From Nitrospiraceae bacterium (lineage in GTDB: Bacteria; Nitrospirota; Nitrospiria; Nitrospirales; Nitrospiraceae): 5,279 nt of DNA. The DNA lies in contig JAICXS010000181.1 of NCBI GenBank assembly GCA_025934615.1, forward strand, positions 1-5,279, read 5' to 3'. Made by a program: the position numbers and the translations under genes. The notes beneath the pieces are model-generated. The model was not told the DNA's origin. It did no database searches and saw only the letters and a program-made list of their open reading frames with translations. Shown here one piece after another: positions 1-5,279 of the stretch; position 1 is the stretch's first letter, and each line of letters opens with the position of its first letter.

Positions 1-981
1 CATCCCATGATCACGTGCGGCCCTCACGAAGCGATCGAAATCCGCCAGCGTGCCTAACCCAGGCTCGATCGCGTCATGTCCGCCGCGCTCATTGCCGATC
101 GCATACGGGCTGCCCGGATCGTCCGGTCCGGCCTGCAAACTATTGGTGGGGCCTTTACGGTTCGTCCGGCCGATCGGATGGATTGGAGGGAGATACAGCA
201 CGTCGAACCCCATGGCTTGAATGGCCGGGAGCCGCCGTTCGCAATCTTGAAATGTCGCGCTTCGACCCGTCACCGTACCTTGTGAGCGTGGGAACATTTC
301 GTACCAGGCGCCATAGCGCGCGCGGATGCGATCCGCGATAACGGTAAGTGTGCGGTCGTAGACCGTCAAAGCGACGGGTTGTTCGGAGCGCCGCACTAAA
401 TCGGCCAGCGCGTCCGTGAGCGCGAGCCGAATGAGCATGTCTTGCGAGTCTGAGGCTTCCCAGCGCAGCAGATGTTCGTGCAGATGGGTTCGATCAGTCG
501 ATCCAGCTCGTTGCGCCGCCGCCTTCACGAGAGCGTAGCCTTCCGACAGTTCACTCTGAAGATCCGTCTGCGTCTCTCGTTTTTTCGAGAGCTCCTGTCT
601 CCATGATTCAAAGGCCGATACCCAAGAGACAATCGTGTAGTCGTAACGGGTATTGTCCGTCAAATCGAACCAGCCCGCCCAGCGATCATTTTCGACATGC
701 CGCATCGGCGTTTCGTGCCACTCGGACTCCCGAGAGGATCGAAAGCGGAGCGCCGCCATGAGAATATCGTGTCCTTCCTTGAAAATGTCCGCGGTCACCT
801 CAAACCGATCGCCCACTTCGCGCTTGACCGGATACCGTCCGCCGTCCAATTCTGGCAGGACCCGCTCGATGACAATGGTGGCCAGACTTTCGGGGAAGGA
901 GGCAAGCCGGTTCGAGGCTCGAGAGCCGAAGGTCGTGGGCTTCTCCACGGGAGCGACCGATTCGGAATGTTTCAAACTCAT
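1..981 (-). CDS. glgE: GlgE, alpha-1,4-glucan:maltose-1-phosphate maltosyltransferase (N-terminal part, cut by window edge)
   Basis: GlgE transfers maltosyl units from alpha-maltose-1-phosphate to the non-reducing end of alpha-1,4-glucan in the cytoplasm (GH13 subfamily 3). The frame is open from the ATG at 981 to the window edge, giving 327 codons, about half the usual 650-700. Residues ~33-125 look like the family's N-terminal beta-sandwich (DUF3416), with FEVTADIFKEGHD at ~60-72 and a TPMRH segment at ~91-95. A helical stretch follows to ~220. The GH13 barrel opens with YGAWYEMFPRS (~223-233), then RLPAIQAMGFDVLYLPPIHP (~250-269), IGRTNRKG (~270-277) and GGHDAIEPGLGTLADFD (~300-316), all close to my memory of Streptomyces coelicolor GlgE. 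The catalytic Asp and Glu lie beyond the edge. The start is 61 bases after the treT stop, with a modest GAGAG as ribosome site and no in-frame ATG, GTG or TTG in that gap. It is probably the last or a late gene of the operon. Identity is very secure; only the C-terminal half is unseen. Confidence 0.95.
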   Translation of the reverse strand, partial: MSLKHSESVAPVEKPTTFGSRASNRLASFPESLATIVIERVLPELDGGRYPVKREVGDRFEVTADIFKEGHDILMAALRFRSSRESEWHETPMRHVENDRWAGWFDLTDNTRYDYTIVSWVSAFESWRQELSKKRETQTDLQSELSEGYALVKAAAQRAGSTDRTHLHEHLLRWEASDSQDMLIRLALTDALADLVRRSEQPVALTVYDRTLTVIADRIRARYGAWYEMFPRSQGTVTGRSATFQDCERRLPAIQAMGFDVLYLPPIHPIGRTNRKGPTNSLQAGPDDPGSPYAIGNERGGHDAIEPGLGTLADFDRFVRAARDHGM

Positions 982-1042
982 GGTGACTCTCGCCGCGCTT
1001 GGATATGGTCCTCTTCCGGATTTTGGCGACCCTAGAAGCTTT

Positions 1043-2245
1043 TTACATCCGTCCCATGAAGATGAGCAGGGACAGATAATCTTCGAGGTGCCGTGTGATT
1101 AAGAAGTTTTGACGAACGCGATCGCGGGCTCGCGCTCCCATTTCCTGTGCAATGGCCGGATTGTTTAACAGGTGTCTTGTATAGAAAGCGGTGCCTTCGA
1201 CGGAATTCGACGTGTATCCGGTTTGACCGTACATGATCTGGAGCGTAATCCCGCCCGTCTCGCTGCCGATCACCGGCTTTCCTTTCCACATCGCTTCGGT
1301 CACGGAGAGCCCAAAGCCTTCCCGCCGTGATTTTTGGATGACGATCGTGGCTGCGCGCTGGAGCGCATTGATTTCAATGGACGATTCGGGAGGGAGCGGG
1401 ACAATATGGATATCCTCATCTTTTTCGGCCGCGTCGCGCACGTCGTTCAGCACGGCTTGTTCATCCAGCTCATCCGGTGACGCACTGCCGGCGAGCACCA
1501 GGCGGCAATCGAAGTGCGACTTGACCAATCGATAGGCCTCGATCACCCCGCGAAGATCTTTCGATCGGGTAAAGCGCGAGACCTGCAAGAGGATCGGTTT
1601 GTCGCGGGGGATGTGCAGCGTGTCCAGCGTCTCCGCAATTTCCTCGGGTTCTAATTCGCGATTTTTCTCGCTTAGTGGATCGATGGAAGGATACACGAGA
1701 AACTGCGGAACAGGGAGCGGCTGGGCAAATTGGGGGAGGGAGAAGACTGCCGCATCATACTTGATGACGTAAGGACGAAGGAAGGCCCACGTCTTCCGTT
1801 GCGGCCGTGAGACATCCAAATAGCACCGCCAGATCCACCGGGAGTCGGACGGGGCGTAATCGATCAATCCCAACGTATGCGGATCATGTGTGATGACGCT
1901 GTCGGCGGTGAGGTCCAACAGGCGGCCGGTCTGGCTGATGACGTCCCGATAGCCTTCCAACAGCGACTCAGGAACCTTGACATCGTCGCCTTGCAGACCG
2001 TTGCGAAAGGTCTGCACGGCTTCATGAAAATTGCCGGCGCCTTTCATCGTTTCCCACCGCACCTCGAGACCGACTTCCGTCAGTAAAGGAATCAAGGTGT
2101 GCAGGATCTCGCCGATTTCACCGCCGGTTCGATTGCCCGTGATGTGCAACATGCGTTTGCCGGCGGTCTGCCGGCTCAGCCGATACAGCAGCTCTACACG
2201 GCCCGGCGGGGCGATGTCTCGATACGCATTCAATGAGATTGGCAT
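1043..2245 (-). CDS. treT: TreT-like trehalose synthase, family GT4 glycosyltransferase
   Basis: This is a 400-residue retaining GT-B glycosyltransferase. It best fits trehalose glycosyltransferring synthase, which reversibly forms trehalose from an NDP-glucose and glucose in the cytoplasm. Archaeal TreT is about 415 residues, so this is full length. The N-terminal domain holds HITGNRTGGEIGEIL (~34-48), HDPHTLGLIDY (~120-130) and WRCYLDVSRP (~139-148), the acceptor-side motifs I associate with TreT. The linker has YPSIDPLSEKN (~185-195). The C-terminal domain has QVSRFTRSKD (~221-230, with the nucleotide-binding pair R224/K229) and the E-x7-E motif of GT4 (E309 and E317 within REGFGLSVTEA), followed by GKPVIGSETGG (~322-332). 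The ATG lies 4 bases after the DUF5752 stop and has no purine-rich ribosome site, which suggests translational coupling. Family membership is certain. The exact reaction and preferred nucleotide are inferred from motifs and neighbours; another trehalose-related GT4 activity is the main alternative. Confidence 0.88.
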   Translation of the reverse strand: MPISLNAYRDIAPPGRVELLYRLSRQTAGKRMLHITGNRTGGEIGEILHTLIPLLTEVGLEVRWETMKGAGNFHEAVQTFRNGLQGDDVKVPESLLEGYRDVISQTGRLLDLTADSVITHDPHTLGLIDYAPSDSRWIWRCYLDVSRPQRKTWAFLRPYVIKYDAAVFSLPQFAQPLPVPQFLVYPSIDPLSEKNRELEPEEIAETLDTLHIPRDKPILLQVSRFTRSKDLRGVIEAYRLVKSHFDCRLVLAGSASPDELDEQAVLNDVRDAAEKDEDIHIVPLPPESSIEINALQRAATIVIQKSRREGFGLSVTEAMWKGKPVIGSETGGITLQIMYGQTGYTSNSVEGTAFYTRHLLNNPAIAQEMGARARDRVRQNFLITRHLEDYLSLLIFMGRM

Positions 2246-2249
2246 AGGA

Positions 2250-2930
2250 TTATGCGGGAACCGTCTTTGCGAGCCAGTGGTCCACGATTTCTAAGGTCCG
2301 TGCGCGAATACCCTCGAGTGTCAATCCAATCGGTTGGATCGCGGCGACTCGTGTTGCGAGGTCCGGGAGATTGAGCCCGTGTTCCGACCCGATCCAGAGA
2401 ATAAAATCGCCGCTGTGACGGCCTTTGCGGATTTTCGCCTCGCAAATATGGTTGAACAGGACGCTCCGATCCACCGTGGACAACTGGTCGCGGAATTCTT
2501 GAAGCGTCTGGGCCGACAGGTCGAGGTCCACTTCAATAATATGCGAGCTGACGAATTCGAACGGTTCGCCATGGATCACGCGTGGGACGTTCCATAGAGA
2601 TTTCAGATGATCGTCGATCGTCGCAACGATCGCCGCGCGGAGCGCCTCCACGTCGCGAAACTCGAAGGGATCGATCAAGCCCAGCCGTTCGCTGAGGACA
2701 CGGTCTCGAACGGACACGGCCACCCACGTCGCAAAATCGCTCGGAAAAAGGCTGGGGCCGTGTTCGTAGCGAAGAAAATAGCTGTGCGTATGATAGTAAA
2801 TCGAATCGACCGGAATTTCCTCAATGCCCGACATGAGCTGCTGCACGTCCGCGGCCTTGCGGCCTAACATTTCGCGAAGCTCCACGCAGCCGACGAATCG
2901 AAACGGCGTGGGCGCACGGACATCACTCAT
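2250..2930 (-). CDS. DUF5752-type protein of unknown function with two repeat-like halves
   Basis: This is a 226-residue soluble-looking protein with no signal peptide or membrane segment. From memory it matches the uncharacterised DUF5752 family, often seen beside TreT-type synthases; I cannot confirm this by search. It opens with FRFVGCVELREML (~10-22). Next comes a His/Tyr-rich stretch, DSIYYHTHSYFLRYEHG (~42-58), then DFATWV (~65-70) and LGLIDPFEF (~83-91). The second half repeats the pattern: VDRSVLFNHICEAKIR (~153-168), DFILWI (~175-180) and LEGIRARTLEIVDHWL (~205-220). The halves appear to be diverged copies of one helical unit. No classical catalytic motif is recognisable. The ATG overlaps the end of the YtxH gene by 8 bases and has an AAAAGGA ribosome site 9 bases upstream. 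The stop is 4 bases before treT, so the two are probably made together. A role as partner or regulator of TreT is inference from context alone. Confidence 0.85.
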   Translation of the reverse strand: MSDVRAPTPFRFVGCVELREMLGRKAADVQQLMSGIEEIPVDSIYYHTHSYFLRYEHGPSLFPSDFATWVAVSVRDRVLSERLGLIDPFEFRDVEALRAAIVATIDDHLKSLWNVPRVIHGEPFEFVSSHIIEVDLDLSAQTLQEFRDQLSTVDRSVLFNHICEAKIRKGRHSGDFILWIGSEHGLNLPDLATRVAAIQPIGLTLEGIRARTLEIVDHWLAKTVPA

Positions 2931-3264
2931 CAGCCGGCATCCTTTTCACTCCATCCGCCTCCGCCTGAAAGGCCTCTTTCGTTGCCGCAATCGCGTCCGT
3001 CAGGCGCCATACGGTATGTCTGACCGTCTGGCGGGCATCTTTGGTCAATGCTTCGACAGCTTCACGCGTTTCTTCAACGACCTCGCTGAGTTCCTCTTGC
3101 GCCCTTTTTGCTCCAGAGGCGAGCCGACGCCGCATCTCGCTTCCCGAATGGGGTGCGGTGCATAGTGCCGCGCCGGCCCCGACTGCCGCCCCGATGAGAA
3201 AGGCAACGGACAGAAGTGAGACCGACGATGTCCGGCGACGGCGCTGTGGCTGCTCGACGTGCAT
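2923..3264 (-). CDS. Small YtxH-domain membrane protein (short start; longer in-frame form possible)
   Basis: A 113-residue protein of the YtxH/general-stress type. A basic N-terminus (QRRRR, ~7-11) precedes one Gly/Ala-rich hydrophobic helix (~15-35, SVAFLIGAAVGAGAAL), then a short AP-SG turn (~37-42) typical of YtxH proteins. A long charged, amphipathic, probably coiled helix follows (~44-105), rich in Glu/Lys/Arg and containing EELSEVVEETREAVEAL. It is likely anchored in the inner membrane with the helix in the cytoplasm. I chose the ATG at 3264 because AAAAGGAGAG lies just upstream, the strongest ribosome site in the window. The frame stays open further upstream to a GTG at 3492 that overlaps the treY stop; that version would have 189 residues and a second hydrophobic helix. 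The stop overlaps the DUF5752 start by 8 bases. YtxH proteins have no defined biochemical activity; a stress role alongside trehalose is plausible but inferred. Confidence 0.8.
   Translation of the reverse strand: MHVEQPQRRRRTSSVSLLSVAFLIGAAVGAGAALCTAPHSGSEMRRRLASGAKRAQEELSEVVEETREAVEALTKDARQTVRHTVWRLTDAIAATKEAFQAEADGVKRMPADE
2940..2946 (-). promoter_or_regulatory. Ribosome binding site for the DUF5752 gene, inside the YtxH coding end
   Basis: Minus-strand AAAAGGA sits 9 bases before the ATG at 2930, within the last codons of the YtxH gene. It fixes the start of the DUF5752 protein and, with the 8-base overlap, points to translational coupling between the two genes. Confidence 0.65.
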
Positions 3265-3492
3265 CTGAGGCTCTCCTTTTCGATTCTGTTGCGAAGCCTG
3301 ACGGCGCGCCCGGCAGCCGACGGCTGTGGCTCCGCCTCCGATCGCCGAACCAAGCAGCAGGGCTCCGGAGAGCCACAGTCCCTGTCGCCATTCCGCGGGA
3401 AGTCGCCACAAGCGGCCTCCTTCTTGTCGGCGAACGTGCGCTTCTCCGCCGAGCCAGGGCGACCGCTGATCCCGCTTGCTCAATACGATCAC
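3265..3492 (-). other. In-frame upstream extension of the YtxH gene with its own GTG start and membrane helix
   Basis: This is 76 codons with no stop, in the same frame as the YtxH gene. It begins at a GTG that overlaps the treY TGA as GTGA, with TTGGAG about 8 bases upstream. It encodes a polar, Arg-rich start, then a hydrophobic Gly/Ala segment (LWLSGALLLGSAIGGGATAV, ~39-58 counting from the GTG), then RARRQ and a polar linker into the YtxH ATG. By hand count, roughly 64% of third codon positions are G or C, compatible with coding. It may be the N-terminal half of a two-helix protein of 189 residues, or a formerly separate small gene whose stop was lost. If neither is true, it is a 224-base untranslated spacer between treY and ytxH. 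I favour translation because of the clear helix and the coupled start. Confidence 0.5.
3271..3280 (-). promoter_or_regulatory. Strong ribosome binding site for the internal YtxH start
   Basis: Read on the minus strand this is AAAAGGAGAG, with the AGGAG core ending 8 bases before the ATG at 3264. It is the best Shine-Dalgarno match in the window. It lies inside an open frame, so it supports initiation at the internal ATG whether or not the longer GTG form is also made. Confidence 0.7.
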
Positions 3493-5279
3493 GAGAGGCG
3501 CTCCAATACGGCAACCGGACAATGGGCAAGAATGTTTGCCAGCAAGAGGACCGGGCGGCCGTCCTCAGGATTTACCGTGGGGGCGAGGATTTCGTCAGTA
3601 AAAAGATTGCGGTATCGGTGAGCCATATCGGTTCCCTCCGGCAACGCTATCCACGTGTCGCACCATACATCGGATCCTAACGGCGGTAACGAGGGATCAG
3701 CCATGAGTCCCGCGACTAGACGGGGCACGATGGTCAGGACAGTTTGATGCTCCAGTTGTCTGTAAAAGGCACAAATATGCCTGTGCGCGCGGCCTCCGCA
3801 TTCCAGTGACGCGTAGGCGCCTTCAAGAAACAGTGAGGCATGATCGCGACGATAGCGTAAGGCGGTCATCATAAGATAGAGCTTGATCCGTCCATCTGCC
3901 GGTGAGGCGATCAGGTCCTGCACCGCGGCGCGCCGGTCTTCCGCTTGTTTAATGGCCTGCTGCATTTCCTCCAACACACGCATGCGATGGTCGTAATCTA
4001 CCAATCGCCGGTTATCCGGGTCCACTAAACTGAAGTCCCAGATTTCGGTGCCTTGATAAAAATCCGGCACACCGGGCGCAGAAATTTTGCACACGAGCTG
4101 CGACAGACTGTTATAGACGCCGTAGGCCGCCACTTTGGCATGAAAGAGATGTAGATCCTCGAGAAAGGGATTGGCACGTGTCCGATCGAGAATCGCTTCG
4201 ATAAACTTGTGCATCGCCGTATCGTAAGCCTGGTTGGGATTCAACCAGCTCGTATGCAGTTTCGCTTCACGCAAGGCCTTGTCCATGTACACCCGAATGC
4301 GTTCGCCAAACGTACGGTACTGGGCATCATCCATGGATTCTAACGGCCACGTGCCTACGAGCGTTTGATACAGCAAATATTCTTCATTGCGGTCGGGCAC
4401 CAAATGCCCGTCCACGTCGATCTTGTATCGCTTGTTCAGCCGGCTCCAGCGGGATAAATGCACTTTCCATGCGCCGGGCATTTCAGACAGCACATTGAGC
4501 CGTGCGCGGACATCTTCACCGCGTTTCGTGTCATGCGTGGCCGTCGCGGACAGCGCGGCGGGCCATTGTGCCTGGCGTGCCAGCAGTCGCTCATGAAAGG
4601 CGGGCAGGGGCACGCCGAACCGATCGGGTTCTCCGCCGACTTCATTGAGCGAGAGAAGCCGATTGTAAATATAGAGGGCGGTATCCTCGATGCCCTTCGC
4701 CGTGACCGGACTCGTCGTTTGCTGGAATTTCATGACGAATCCAAGTCGCTCTTCGCGGTCCAGCCGTAGACGGTCCTCGGTTCGGTTGAGCAGGATGTTC
4801 AGGACGAAATCGAACACGAGGCTGTTGGTAGCTGGATTGCGGCGTTTGGCTTTCATGACCGCGAGACGGAGAAAGGCGCGATCCCGCTCGGACACGAAAT
4901 CGGAATCGGAGCCGACATAGGTGCGGTAGACGGGAAAACACGCAATAATTTCGCGGATGGCGTGAATTAAACTATTGAGCGTGAAATCGCGGGACCGTCG
5001 GTCTCGTTCTGAAAATCGATTTAAATAGTGACCCAGTGTATTGATTTCACTGGCCATCGAGACGCTCATGATGAGCTTCTTTTTTTCGTAGGCTAGATCT
5101 TCAAACGATAGGCGTTGTCGGATGAATTTAGCATAGATGTCGGTCAGGGCCTGTTCATGATCGGAATCGATAAAGATCCCGTTGAGAAGGTTCAGAAAGT
5201 CGTAGCCGGTGGTGCCGTGGACCGGCCATGTCTCGGACAGCGGTTCCCCTTTGCCAAGAATCTTTTCCACCACGACGTA
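3489..5279 (-). CDS. treY: TreY, malto-oligosyltrehalose synthase (C-terminal part, cut by window edge)
   Basis: TreY (GH13, EC 5.4.99.15) rearranges the reducing-end alpha-1,4 bond of maltodextrin or glycogen chains to the alpha,alpha-1,1 bond of trehalose. TreZ then cleaves off trehalose. The window holds 596 residues to the TGA; full proteins are roughly 720-950, so the first barrel strands and the nucleophile Asp are off the edge. The fragment opens with YVVVEKIL, whose Glu (residue 5) should be the general acid by comparison with Sulfolobus TreY. It continues with WPVHGTTGYDF (~18-28), FQQTTSPVTAKGIEDTA (~185-201), SLNEVGGEPDRFG (~210-222) and ATHDTKRGEDVRARL (~247-261, with the third catalytic Asp). 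Near the C-terminus are PGVPDFYQGTE (~402-412) and SLVDPDNRR (~417-425), a hallmark of TreY. The end has the usual C-terminal beta domain (PVLLLANILAHCPVAVLERL). The stop overlaps a GTG of the next frame. Everything visible looks intact and functional. No treZ is in the window. Confidence 0.96.
   Translation of the reverse strand, partial: YVVVEKILGKGEPLSETWPVHGTTGYDFLNLLNGIFIDSDHEQALTDIYAKFIRQRLSFEDLAYEKKKLIMSVSMASEINTLGHYLNRFSERDRRSRDFTLNSLIHAIREIIACFPVYRTYVGSDSDFVSERDRAFLRLAVMKAKRRNPATNSLVFDFVLNILLNRTEDRLRLDREERLGFVMKFQQTTSPVTAKGIEDTALYIYNRLLSLNEVGGEPDRFGVPLPAFHERLLARQAQWPAALSATATHDTKRGEDVRARLNVLSEMPGAWKVHLSRWSRLNKRYKIDVDGHLVPDRNEEYLLYQTLVGTWPLESMDDAQYRTFGERIRVYMDKALREAKLHTSWLNPNQAYDTAMHKFIEAILDRTRANPFLEDLHLFHAKVAAYGVYNSLSQLVCKISAPGVPDFYQGTEIWDFSLVDPDNRRLVDYDHRMRVLEEMQQAIKQAEDRRAAVQDLIASPADGRIKLYLMMTALRYRRDHASLFLEGAYASLECGGRAHRHICAFYRQLEHQTVLTIVPRLVAGLMADPSLPPLGSDVWCDTWIALPEGTDMAHRYRNLFTDEILAPTVNPEDGRPVLLLANILAHCPVAVLERLS

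Noticed and set aside
574..591. Perfect 6-base inverted repeat with a T6 loop, resembling a terminator
   Set aside because: It is inside the intact glgE coding frame, the A/T run is in the loop rather than after the stem, and it encodes a plausible Leu-Ser-Lys-Lys-Arg-Glu stretch.
653..1102. Plus-strand open frame of 149 codons
   Set aside because: It lies opposite glgE, the intergenic gap and the end of treT. Its product is Ser/Arg-rich with no recognisable domain, as expected for an antisense shadow of GC-rich genes.
2615..2632. 7-base inverted repeat CGATCGT/ACGATCG with a 4-base loop, operator-like
   Set aside because: It sits within the DUF5752 coding frame and is built from GATC/CGATCG-like words common in this DNA. 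No second copy near a promoter was seen.
3074..3680. Open frames of about 150 codons on both strands around the YtxH region (plus 3216-3680, minus 3074-3529)
   Set aside because: Both products are Arg/Ser/Ala-rich without membrane or domain logic, and both overlap treY or the YtxH frame, which has a helix, a coiled region and a strong ribosome site.
5271..5273. GTG near the right edge as a possible treY start
   Set aside because: The frame continues to the window edge as YVV before it, and VVVEKIL is an internal TreY motif carrying the catalytic Glu, so the gene is cut by the window rather than starting here.
1..5279. Defence system, mobile element, phage or CRISPR content
   Set aside because: Both strands were read through. 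All long frames with sensible domains are sugar-metabolism genes or their small partners; there are no transposase motifs, direct repeat arrays or tRNA-like sequences.

Overview
The window is about 5.3 kb of a compact minus-strand gene cluster for trehalose and alpha-glucan metabolism. I see no convincing plus-strand gene, RNA gene, mobile element, CRISPR array or tRNA. In transcription order (right to left) the layout is: the 3' two thirds of treY (malto-oligosyltrehalose synthase, cut by the right edge); a small YtxH-like membrane protein with two possible start sites; a DUF5752-type protein of unknown function; a TreT-like retaining glycosyltransferase (trehalose glycosyltransferring synthase); and the first 327 codons of glgE (maltosyltransferase, cut by the left edge).

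The genes are packed like one operon. A GTG start overlaps the treY stop as GTGA. The YtxH-like gene overlaps the DUF5752 gene by 8 bases. The treT start lies 4 bases after the DUF5752 stop. The only sizeable intergenic gap on the long-frame reading is 61 bases, between treT and glgE. On the short-frame reading of the YtxH gene there is also a 224-base stretch between its ATG and the treY stop. No promoter is visible, so the operon promoter probably lies to the right of the window.

Functionally, TreY converts the reducing end of a linear alpha-1,4-glucan to a trehalosyl unit, which TreZ (not in the window) would release as trehalose. TreT makes trehalose reversibly from an NDP-glucose and glucose. 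GlgE extends alpha-1,4-glucan from maltose-1-phosphate, which other bacteria make from trehalose via TreS and maltokinase. The cluster therefore looks like a machine for interconverting storage glucan and trehalose, probably for osmotic or desiccation stress and carbon storage. The YtxH-like and DUF5752 proteins are the unexplained members.

The moderately GC-rich DNA, tight operon and TreT/DUF5752 pairing recall Nitrospira (Nitrospirota). This is pattern recognition from memory, not a search result, and related phyla remain possible. The most interesting points are an apparent internal duplication in the DUF5752 protein and an in-frame double-start, double-helix arrangement in the YtxH-like gene.
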